Positions 34,538-45,400 of a stretch of 64,000 nt of DNA are shown one piece after another. The position numbers and the translations under genes were made by a program. The stretch is from contig BRKX01000006.1 of assembly GCA_026008535.1 (NCBI GenBank), positions 8,516,501 through 8,580,500 on the forward strand. The letters run 5' to 3'. The stretch comes from Perilla frutescens (Eukaryota; Streptophyta; Magnoliopsida; Lamiales; Lamiaceae). Every line of letters starts with the position of its first letter. The stretch's first letter is position 1. The notes below the pieces were generated by a model. That model was not told where the DNA came from, made no database searches, and was given only the letters and a program-made list of their open reading frames with translations.

Positions 34538-35138
34538 GACAAAGACTTGTGTTAGACCGTCTAACGGGTCATAAACCGTTAGACGGATATTAAGATCCGA
34601 CCCGAATCTGGGTCACAATGAAGTGTCACCAGATATGAAGCTAAGTATCACCAATTATAAACGGAAGTGTCACATACTATGAACTGAAGTGTCACCGGAT
34701 ATGAAACAGCATAAGTCTTAATAAATTTTAATATTTTTTTAATAATATCTTTAATTATTATGTGAAGTCCTATCAATTGTAACATGAAGTATCACTAACA
34801 TAACAAGCATGTACAACGAACTATCACGTTGAATTATTAAAGCAAATAATAATGAAGTGTCACCGAATATGAAGCTAGGTATTACCAATCATGAACTGAA
34901 GTGTCACATACTATGAGTTGAAAGTGTCACCAGATATGAAATATTTTTTTAGTAATATCTTTAACTATTGTGTGAAGCTCAGTGTCACGAGAGATGAAGC
35001 TAAGTATCACCAATCATTAACTGAAGTGTCACATACTATGAACTGAAGTGTCACTAGATATGAAGCTAGGATAACGGGTTGGGTTATGACCCGTCTAACG
35101 AAAACGACCCGTTAGACCGTCTCACAGGAGACCACCCC
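34538..35138. mobile_element. MULE-type MITE, 601 bp, nested
   Basis: The ends pair as inverted repeats: left TGTTAGACCGTCTAACGGGT; right, reverse-complemented, TGTGAGACGGTCTAACGGGT. The inner motif GTTAGACGG also recurs. The interior is made of five or so repeats of a GAAGTGTCAC...ATATGAAGCTA...TATCACC unit of 35-70 bp (34620-35070). Flanked by a perfect 9-bp duplication. Non-coding. Confidence 0.88.
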
Positions 35139-35147
35139 AATTTGAAT
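35139..35147. repeat. 9-bp target duplication AATTTGAAT, right copy
   Basis: Exact copy of 34529-34537. Confidence 0.88.
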
Positions 35148-35240
35148 TTCTTTTACCTATTTTTTTAAATAAGGGCATTATAATAATTTTGACTAAAAAA
35201 AGTTTTTTAAACTTTGAAGTGGCTAAAAAGCCCTATTGTC

Positions 35241-36097
35241 ACGTAATTAAAAGGTAACATCTAATTTAATTTAAACTATAAATGCTTAATCTAATTAAAC
35301 TTTAAGATAAAAACACTGAATAACCTTGACAAATCATCAATTGAGGTCTCTCCTCTCGATCTGTTCTGTAAAATTAAAATCCGAGTTACTATAAGTTACT
35401 TTAGTGGATGGCGGCACCCCGTCAATGAATATGATTCGCTCATTTATTCCAGATCATATTTATAAGTTAAATAATAAATATTATAAAAATCAAATGAATT
35501 ATAACATATATAAGCATTCTAGTCATATTTATTAATAACAAAAAATTAAAATTTAATTATACAATAACGAACCATAATAATTAATTATTAACTAACAAAC
35601 AAAAATTAAATATTAAAATGTAAATATAAACCCTAACAAATTATATGGAATTGAATTAACCCTAATTAATAATTGTAAATTAAACTAAAGCGGCAAAGCA
35701 CAAGAAATTCAAGAAAAAAAAAATTCATAAATTTGATAGTGAAACACAAAATTAAATTTAAATATATATCAAATGTAAAATAGAAATCACATCTGCCTCA
35801 TCAATTCCTAAAAAAAAAAACAAAACACTACATTTAACACTTGAAAACACTTGATCATACACAATTAAATATTTAATTTAATTTGAAGCAAAAACTCGAA
35901 CCAAAAAATAAAAAGGGTTAAATTTTTTTCTCGACAAAAGCAGATAAGGGTGGGGAAAAAGAAACAAGTTATAAAAAGTATTAGTTTTTTCGACAATATC
36001 GATAATAAAAATATTCAACTGTGTGTATGGCCCCACCAAATCTAAAAAAATATGTACTTTCTGACTAAAGTAACTGCCATATCAGGAATATTTATTA
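35241..36097. other. AT-rich intergenic DNA
   Basis: Very AT-rich, with poly-A tracts, and no ORF of note. A CACTACATTTAAC motif at 35826 is the only hint of a CACTA-type terminus. It has no partner. Confidence 0.5.
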
Positions 36098-36220
36098 TTT
36101 AGGGTTTGAATTAATTATTTCCAACCACCCCCAACACACTCTCTCTCCCCCTCGATTCATTTAGGGTTTGAATTCATTTTTTCCAACCACTCCCAACACA
36201 CTCTCTCTCCCCCTCGATTA
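36098..36220. repeat. 62-bp tandem duplication
   Basis: Two copies (36098-36159 and 36160-36220), each running from TTTAGGGTTTGAATT through CCAACACACTCTCTCTCC to CTCGATT, differ by a few bases. Confidence 0.85.
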
Positions 36221-36370
36221 TTCTGCTCGAATAGAATCAAATTCGCTCGAAGAACAGAAAAAAAAAGTCGGCTCCTCCTCGATTGAAACCGTGTCGGCGA
36301 CTCTCATCTCATTCTCACGGGTGTCTGCCGACTAGCATCTTGTTGTTCTCGCATTTTTGCAAAAAGGTTG

Positions 36371-36429
<59 letters not shown>

Positions 36430-36545
36430 CGACTCACGTTATTCATCCATGTCAGTTGAAAACTCACGACGGAGATGGAGCGAGGACCCGGAGAACCACC
36501 AGAGATGTCTTCTTCTCAAGTAGGCTTCTTCTCAATTAAATGCGT
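36221..36545 (+). other. Possible decayed 5' end of a gene, with (CT)28
   Basis: A leader-like segment carries TCGGCGACTC motifs and a pure (CT)n tract of about 56 bp at 36372-36427. A short open stretch follows, including GAGATGTCTTCTTCTCAAGTAGG, which looks like an ATG followed by a possible 5' splice site. No recognisable protein follows. It could be the transcribed leader of a transposon or of a lost gene. I would not call it a gene. Confidence 0.3.
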
Positions 36546-36879
36546 GCAGTTTATTTTCACAATTTTTGGTTTATAATCGTGTGACCTTAATGTATCAAAA
36601 TTAGGGGTTTTGTAATTAACCGATGCTTGGCTTGTTATGTTAATTAGGGGTTTTGTAATTAGGGATTAGTATGTTATTTGTGACTTATTGTGCTAATCGG
36701 TGGTTGTATTATGGTAATTGTATTTTTTGAATATAATGGAGGATCACTTAAAATTAATCGATGATAGGCTTATTATGTTATTCGTGTTTTTGTATGTTAA
36801 TTATGACTTATTTTACTAATGGAGGCTCTTATTATGTTAATTGTGGATTTAGAACTTAATCGAGGAACCTTAATTTAAA

Positions 36880-37660
36880 AAAAAATTGAGGCCCTCCTCG
36901 ATTAATTTAATACAAATCGAGGTCTTCCTCAATTAATTTTAAAAAACACAAGCTAATGGAGGCCCTCCTCGATTAATTTAATACAAATCGAGGCCTTCCT
37001 CGATTAATTTAAAAAACACAAGCTAATCGAGGCCCTCCTCGATTAATTTAATACAAAGCATTAATTTAATACAAATTGAGGCCTTCCTCGATTAATTTAA
37101 AAAAAAAATTAATCGATTAATTTAAGACTAATCGATTAATATTTAATGTAAATCGATTAATTTAATACAAAAATTAATTGATTAATTTTTAAAAAAAAAC
37201 GATTAATATTTAAAAAAAACTAATCGATTAGTTTAAAAAAAACCTAATAGCCTAAATAAAACTAATCGACGGCTTGCCTCTATTAATTTAAGAATAATCG
37301 ATGAAGTTTAAAAAAAAACATGTTACATAGTAAAAAAAAATAATTGATGAATATTTAAATAATCGATGAATATTTAATGTAAAAAAGTAATCGATTAATT
37401 TAAACAAATCTAATCGATTAATATATAAGTAATCAATGAATATCTAATTTAAAAAGAAATCTAATCGATTATTTTAAAAAACAAAAACATAATAGCCTAA
37501 ATAAAACTAATCGACGGCTTGCATCTATTAATTTAAGACTAATCGATTAATATTTAATGTAAATCGATTAATTAAAAAAAAACTAATCGATTAATATTTT
37601 TAAAAAAAAAACTAATCGCTAGTTTAAAAAAAAACCTAATAGCCTAAATAAATCTAATCG
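36880..37660. repeat. Palindromic AATCGAGG / CCTCGATTA array
   Basis: About 780 bp is dominated by TAATCGAGGCCCTCCTCGATTA-like palindromes early on, decaying to AATCGATTAATTTAA units further right. Units alternate with A-runs. An AAACCTAATAGCCTAAATAAA module with TAATCGACGGCTTGC is repeated at about 37235, 37490 and 37635. Related units recur at 38340-38830. This is probably sub-terminal repeat DNA of a DNA transposon, but no terminal inverted repeat was identified. Confidence 0.75.
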
Positions 37661-38160
37661 ATTAAAGGGTATGATATGCAAATCTCTACGTCGCCTATTT
37701 TTAGATTAAATCTAACAACACATGCAATATATAATCAAAATAATAAATATTTGCAAAATAAGTGGAAAAAAAATGGAGAGTACAAAACGTACCTTTGAAA
37801 GTTGCTCGTGCACTACTTTTTTCTTCAGAAAAATCTTGTCTTTCGCCCCCTTGCTCCGAAAATTTTCTCCAACTTTTGCTCTTCTTCGTTGATTTGCTTT
37901 GTAATGTGAATAAAAGCTTGTACTGTAGTGGCGATTTGTATTGTAGTGTGAATAATGAGCTCGTCTATTTATTCAAAAATTTAACCTACCTCGTCACAAA
38001 ACATTAAATTGTATTAAATTCAGTCCTACCTTCCTTTCTTTTCATTAATTGGGTCCAACATTCCCCTTCTTTTCATTTAATGAAGCCACTAACTTGTACA
38101 TGTATTAAATTCGGCCCCTACCTTTCTTTTCATTGAATGAAGCCATTTACCTTCCTTCTT
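37661..38160. other. Spacer between the AATCGAGG arrays
   Basis: An 81-codon + frame at 37762-38007 lacks any recognisable domain and I do not support it as a gene. CTTTCTTTTCATT motifs repeat at 38030-38140. Confidence 0.45.
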
Positions 38161-38302
38161 TTTATTTATTGAAACTAGTTACACAAAAAAGAAATAAATG
38201 CACACATTAATCGTGGCTAGTTAAGATATATTTTATTTATTGAAACTAGTTACACAAAAAATAAATAAATGCATTCATTAATCGTGGCTAGTTAAGATAT
38301 AT
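38161..38302. repeat. 71-bp tandem duplication
   Basis: 38161-38231 and 38232-38302 both run from TTTATTTATTGAAACTAGTT to CGTGGCTAGTTAAGATATA with a few differences. Confidence 0.85.
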
Positions 38303-38840
38303 TAATCGAGAATCTCTTAAAATTAATCTATATATTTTTTAATAAATAATCGAGGCCCATTAAAAAATAATCTTGTTGATTTAAAAAAATAATCGAGAGA
38401 ATTTAAATTAATAATCGAGACTTCATTTTAAATTTTAAGGGTTCGAATCTTCTTAAATAATCGAGGCTTATAATAAGCCTCGATTAGTTTTAACTAAATA
38501 ATCGAGGCTTGTGCACTAATAATCGATGAAGTCTAAAATAATCGAGGAGTTATACTAAATAATCGATTAAATCTACAAAAAAACAAATATTCTTAAATCA
38601 TCATAATCGAGGAGCCTCGATTACTTTTAACTAGTAATTGAGGCTTCTTATAAAATATTCGAGACCAGTTTTGTAAATTATTTTTTAAAAAATAATCGAG
38701 GCTCAACTTATAAAATTAATCGAGGTTAAGAATTAATCGAGTCTTGTACTTTCAATCGAGACAATTTTCAATAAATAATCGCGGCTTCAAATTAATCGAG
38801 GCTCACTAAATATAATCAAGGCAGTTAGAATTGTTAGGGT
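38303..38840. repeat. Second AATCGAGG-type array
   Basis: More than a dozen scattered AATCGAGG / AATCGAGA / CCTCGATTA units separated by AT-rich spacers. They are less palindromic than the array at 36880-37660. The two arrays may be the two sub-terminal parts of one element of about 2 kb. Confidence 0.65.
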
Positions 38841-39372
38841 TTCGTTTTTAGAATTAGGGTTTCGGGTGTTAGGGTGCATTTAATGCCTGACAAAAGTACA
38901 ATGTGCCAATCATTGGGTGTAGGGATCAAGTCTATTATATTACAAATTGCCTAACAAACTATCTATTTTTAAAAGTTGTTGTTTTTTCCCAATTACTATT
39001 TACTTTTGTCTACTTTTATCCATTTAGACAAATAAAAATGATCACATCCTTTTAATTAAGGTGAAAAATGAAGGATGAACCAATTAATTGTGGTACAATA
39101 AACATGTCAATGATGCTAAATGGAACAACTCATGGTCAAACATTTAGTTTCACCCTAGCCCCAAAAGTTTATATTTATATGAACAAAAATACAAGTTGAC
39201 AAAACCCCACTATTTAGTAACGTATTAAAACATGTGGTGTCTAACAACACTCCAATTCTTGAAACACCCACCGGTAATCCAATCACTCCTCCTAGACTTT
39301 TCTTCAACAAGTTGCATCCCCACTTTTAAATATCCCACACCCCTCTCTCTTTCCCTCTCTCTCTCTCTACCC

Positions 39373-39405
<33 letters not shown>

Positions 39406-39409
39406 GAAT
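38841..39409 (+). promoter_or_regulatory. Upstream region and 5' leader of the bHLH gene
   Basis: AT-rich upstream DNA with a TATA-like TTTATATTTATATGAAC near 39168-39185, followed by pyrimidine-rich leader DNA. Two CT blocks (39343-39368 and 39377-39403) end only five bases before the ATG at 39410. A pyrimidine-rich leader is common in plant 5' UTRs. The TATA assignment is an inference. Confidence 0.5.
39343..39404 (+). repeat. (CT)n microsatellites abutting the bHLH start codon
   Basis: Two CT/TC blocks separated by ACCCACC, the second about 27 bp, end just before GAATATG. They lie in the presumed 5' UTR. Confidence 0.85.
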
Positions 39410-42400
39410 ATGTATCCCTCGTCTACATCCTCTTCATCCCAAGGCTCAATGGGCAGTAGCGGCGGCGGAGGCCTCATACGCTACGGCTCCGCCCCGGGCT
39501 CCCTCCTCACCACGGCGGTCGACTCTGTAGTCGGGGCGACCCGGGAATTCTCCGCCATCGGAGCTCAGACCCACCACACCCCGGCCCTTTTCTTCCATTC
39601 TGAATCTTCTGAATCCACTGCAATGGCTAGCCAAAACGATAGCTTGTCAAAACGCGGCAATCCCAGTCGAGAGGAGCGCAGTAGAGCTAACACCACAATC
39701 GGTTTGCAACCGTCTTTTGGCTTCGGCAGCGGCGGCGGTGGTGGCGCATCTTCTCCTGCGCTGTTTAGACATAGTAGTTCGCCGGCGGGATTTCTTAATC
39801 AGTTAGCAGCTGCGGCTGGAGATATGAATGGTACGTATAATATTCTATTGCTCATTGGGTGCTTGCTGAAATTTATATGATTCTTTTGGTTGCTTCTTCG
39901 TTTTCTAAACTTCACATGAAATGACGATTTTGACCCTTCCAAATTTTAAATTTCAAACTCACTTATATTTTGTTCCAGTCAATAAGCTTTTGCGCTCAAA
40001 TGATTAAAGAATCACTGATCTCAATTAGTTTCTACTTAATTTAGGTGTGTTGATATTTGTTTGTGTTCATGTGCATGCGTGCAGGTGTGCATGTGACTAG
40101 CTAATTAGTATTTTTCACCTTAACTAGCTAGGTTATTATGTTATTTTGAATATATATGTTTGTGGTGACCTAGAGCACAAATATGTAATATATATTTGAT
40201 TAATCGAGTTCACAAATTGCCTCAGAAATTGGCCATTTCCAATTTGTTACGTCTTATTGGAGGGTATATTTAGCATTCATAATTAAGTCCCTATGTAATT
40301 AACTCGCTGTTAATTAGTAGAAGTTCATATTTCAAAACCAAAAATTAATGTCACTTTATTATTAAATTTACATGCCACAAGAAAGTTACTTTAATAATAT
40401 TCAACCCTTTACCTTGTCACTAGACACTATACATTCTAATAATAGTACATTAGAGATATTTATATGACATGTATATATTCTATCTAATAAGTCATGTAGT
40501 AGTTGCTTTTTGATAAAAGTTAGCTGTTAAATAATGACAATTGATGTTTTACCGACATAATATATGTTTATTTTTTTATCAGGAACCATAAATACAAAGT
40601 GAGTCAATTTTTTTTAATATCTCATACGTACAGGGAACTCATTATAATATTATTGTCACTATATGTCATGCCAGTGTACAGTAACTTCTGCACGAATAAT
40701 ATATTTTAATATGTTTATCATAATTCAAAATTTTGATTCGTAACTTTTACTATGACTCTACATACCTATTTTTCACCTATGACTATAGGTATCTATGTAA
40801 GATGTTAAATATTCCAAAAATTCAAAATCTATATATTTTGAAAATTGAAGCCCCTTCATGTGTTTCAATACTAATACAAGGAATAATCTCTCTATCAAGT
40901 GGTTCCAAGCTAGGTCTTAAAGTTTTAATTAATTCATTTACAATGATATGTTTGTTAATATATACTATATTATATTATATTATTTTTGACTTACTAGAAT
41001 ATCATTAATTCATTATATAGTTAGTATGATATATGAACTTGTGTTGTAAAAGAAAAGAGTTAACTAAATAAAGGGCAAATCAGTAAATTCGTGTTGGGGT
41101 AAACACCAACTTGTCTCACAATACGTGACATGGAGTGGACCAACACCCAATATTGGATGGTGCATCCATTGTTGTCAATGTTTCGAGTATTTAAGCACCC
41201 ACAGTCTTCAACCAAACCACCTTGTCCTTTTCTCTTAATTATTCTTACTATACTAATAAATATTGACTTAATTATAAAAACCCATCAAGTCATTCAAATT
41301 TTATCTTTTTTATTACTTATATTGTTACCCTCAGTTACTAGATCTCACTCCACCAACTGAATTACTCCCGAAAGAGTCAATTTTTATATAATACATATAG
41401 TACTAGATTTTGTGTTTATATATCTTGTACTTAATTTAGTGCTATATATGTTTTAGTTTTATAAATGAAAACCTAGAAAAAATATTTGGAAAAATAGATA
41501 ATCCAAAATTGCGTTTGGGGTAGAAATCAAAGAGATTTACTTAATTTTCTCGGTCAATTCCTGGATATATTTCGTACATAATTTAAGTCTTTTAATTTTC
41601 TATTTCAATTAAAATTTATGACTTATCTTTTTTTTTATATTAGTAATATATATTGTAAAAATGTATATGATCTAAAAATGCGTAAAAGAATATAATTATA
41701 AGCTACAGTGAGATGATAAATATAAATAAATGATTTTCAAGGTTATATATAATATAAGGATCGGTTATAATGAGCACCGTCATTCAATTGGTGTGAGAAT
41801 TAGGAAATATGATTATTTACTATAATTTTATTACTTATATATTATTGTATTTTAATTTATTGTTGAATAGGATAAATAATAAAAGTATAGTACATAAATA
41901 AACATGCTGCCTAGTTATCACACCAAGCACCTATGCTTATTATAAGATATAATCACTCCATATATATATATACATACATAATGCTTTATATAGAGTCCAT
42001 TATCAACAAAACAGTACTAATTTTAATTTTAAAACTATGAATTTTCTCCTTAATACTTATAGTTAATTATTTGACATTGTATTATAACATAATCATTCTG
42101 CAATTGTCTAAATGATTTATGACGTGATATATAGATCAACTTTTTGAGAACATACGAAAACATCTTATTCAATAATAAAAGGCATTTAAGGATTTTTTTT
42201 TGTCCGATCCAGTCTTCCCCAATTTTTATTTATCTGATTTTTGTGATGAAATTTAAGTTTAAATGAAGAATTACTTGCTTCACTTTGTATAACAGTTAAA
42301 ATATTAATTTTTCCTCTAATCAACGCACAATTAAGATTATTAGAATAAAAAATAATTAGGTGATCATTATTTATTTTATTATCATTACTATTATTTTTTG

Positions 42401-45400
42401 TGCTATTGTCGTTTTATCATTGCATTCTTTTCTGCAAGGCATTAATGGCAATATTACTGGAGTAGTATATATTACCACCCGGTTGGCGCATTGGGATTAT
42501 TAACGTATTTTAAAAATTCATCATATTATTTTTGGTATGATAGTATATATTTTAATTAGCTCTATCGTATATATTCAGTTGGGTTTATTGTAGCATAATC
42601 TTTTTGAAATGGCATCCCCTAATTATTTCTTTTTTGAAATGGCAACCCCTAATAATTAGTAATTAATAACAACCACAAAGATTTGATGACATTTAGAAAC
42701 TGAAAAATTGTCCTAGTATATTTATTTTCTACTATAGGTTGATAACTTGGGATTTCAGAAAGAAATCTCTAAATTAATCGTCAGTTTTAGTTTTTTCGTA
42801 GTAAGATATTTATTTACCGTGTAGATATTTGTGAAAAATAATAAATTTAATTAAAGCCCTTTTTGCTGTCACTTTTAGGGGTTTAAATTAAATCGTGAAT
42901 GCAAGTTGAAGAATATTTGGTTATTGTTTATTTTTTGAGGAATGCAAGTTGAAGATTTAAAAAGAATAAGAAGGGGGAAACGCCCATAGGTGACTGACAG
43001 TTGAAATTTGCATGGATATATATTGAACAAATAATATTTGAACGAGTCTGAATCATCACTTTGTCCAATAATAGAAAGGTACATACATTGTATTCAACCA
43101 CGCCAGTGGCTCTCACGTGTCTGGCAACTTGCAACTCCCTAAACCACCATCAGCCCAATGTTTTCATAATATCTATATCTACCTATACGTATATATGTCT
43201 ATATTTCTCCATAACATATACTCTATCCATTTCAAATTATTTCTTGTTTTAAAAATTTCTCACAAAATTAAGATGTAGTAACTTAATTTATACACACATA
43301 TATAGTATTTTTCTGTTTTCACCCTTTATTAAGTTTTAGTATAAGATATATTTTCCTAATAAATTAAATACACATTTCTCAGCTCTCTCTCCCTAATAAA
43401 TGTAGAGTTAAAATTGAGAAAAAAATGTGAAAATATGGTAAAAGAATAATATTTTGAAAATGATGGAATATATTAATTATATATACAAAATACGTTTTAA
43501 ATAGATTATTTTGCATTTTAAATATGAAACTGACTGCAATAGAAGTATCTCTAGGTAAAAGATATTTACATCCAACATTTAATATCAGGCCCTAGAGATA
43601 TTTATAATTATCCTAGCTATATATTACTGGTATACTTTTACAATATGATACTTATTAAATTATTATCTGTAATTCGTTGTTCGTAATCTTAAATACAATT
43701 TGATCTTATAGTTCAATAGAATTTATATTTCAGGGAAATTGAATTTAAAGGCGCATTGAAATGTTTGAAAATGAAATTAGGGTTATTCTTATATTTTTCA
43801 TGAATAATAAAAACTGTAAAATTAGAGTTAATTATTATCTTCAATCTTTATTTGAAGGAGTTTGTCGTTTCTGCTGCTTAGTTACTAGTATTTCCTTATA
43901 TATATGTCACCTTTTCGCTTAATTGACTGCAAACATTACTTTTAGATAAAAACGAATTGAACCTGGAACTCAATATAATTATATTTGTGTAGTTGTATGA
44001 TTCTAATTTCCATCTGCGAAACATAAATGTGATTGTAAATTCAAACTGGAGTTAATTTTACAATTCCCATCATAGTTTATAATTATTTAAAGTTTTTTTT
44101 AATTTTTAATTTGTAGTTAATAATTAATTATTATGGCTGATTATTTAAAAATTAGGGTTTATAAAAAATAGTCACTATAATTAGTTTTTTGTAGGGAATT
44201 TTAACTTTAGTGAATACACTCTCCATTTCAAACATACATTGTTTTAGAATTTTTAGTTTCTATTAAAATGTTTGTAGTTTAACATATTTTCATACCCTCT
44301 CTTCCAATTTTAATTCTGAATTTATTAGAAAGAGATAGAAATTTACATTTATTAGAGAAATATATCTTAACGTGGTTTGATATATATGGTGGAAACAGTA
44401 TATTTGTGTACATTTTAATTTAATAGCAAACTCTAAAACAACTATATATTATAAAAGGGAGGGAGAAAATAATGTTAATTAGAGATTTAGGATTGTATCC
44501 GTGTTAATTGAGAATTACACTTTCCTCAATTAGCTAGAGTTCAAAATCTTATTAACTTAAGATTGCGTGCGTGTATCAGTATTAATTAATTATTTTCCAC
44601 GTAAGACAGTGAACAGTAAACCCTAGTACAACTTGTAAATTTCAGTCAACTAATTAAATACATTGGGCAATGGTTTTGTAATCGATATTCACAAAATTGG
44701 TACATAAAACGCAGGATTTTCAGTAACAAGAGGCGTAGGGAGCTACAATTCGAAGGGGATAGCTGAGAGCGGCGGCATATCGAGACTGAATTCACAGCTG
44801 AGTTTCACCGGCAAAGAAACGCTTTCTCGTATCTCCGAAGAAACTGAGGACGTGGCAGCCGGCATGGGCAACAAGAAAGGAGCGCATTCTAATTACGCCA
44901 CCAACAGTGGCGGCGGCGGCGGCGCCTTTGGAATGTGGGAACCCAGTAGTAATCCTATAATGTTTTCGGCCGCCCAGCCTAATCGAGGCAAGAACGTTAC
45001 CGACGGTCTTGACGCCATCGAATCTCATTCTCAGGTAACCTATTTATAGAAAAATATTAATTAATTTTATTTTGCAATCATATATACTCGTGGAGACCAG
45101 GTTATTAATTAAAAATAATTATCATAGATTAACTTGTAATTTAATTTTGAATTATCAGTTTCAGTTTAGCATTTCGCAAACAGCGCAAGACATGGCATCA
45201 ATGGAGAAGTTGCTGAACATTCCACAGGATTCTGTTACATGCAAGATTCGAGCAAAGCGTGGTTTTGCTACACACCCTCGTAGCATTGCAGAACGGGTAA
45301 TTAATATTTCTTTTCGTCGGTTGATCTCACACAAGTGTCTTTGTCTTATCTCTTAATTAATTTTACTCGGCCGGCTGAATTAAAACCCTTTAGTCCATAT

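Larger units (their letters stand above)
33556..35240. mobile_element. Non-autonomous DNA transposon with about 60-bp inverted ends
   Basis: The left end reads GACAATA...AGGG, then TTTTTAGCCACTTAGAACTTT and AAAAAACTT. The right end, reverse-complemented, reads GACAATAGGG, then CTTTTTAGCCACTTCAAAG and TTTAAAAAACTT. The inverted repeats are thus long and imperfect, as in MULEs. No transposase is inside. The interior holds a GC-rich minisatellite (33815-34020), CT/GA-rich coding-like sequence near 34205-34350 that could be captured host DNA, and a nested MITE (34538-35138). A clear target duplication at the outer ends was not found. Confidence 0.65.

Noticed and set aside
35826..35840. CACTA transposon terminus at CACTACATTTAAC
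   Set aside because: No matching TAGTG end with suitable sub-terminal repeats was found, and the motif alone is too short.
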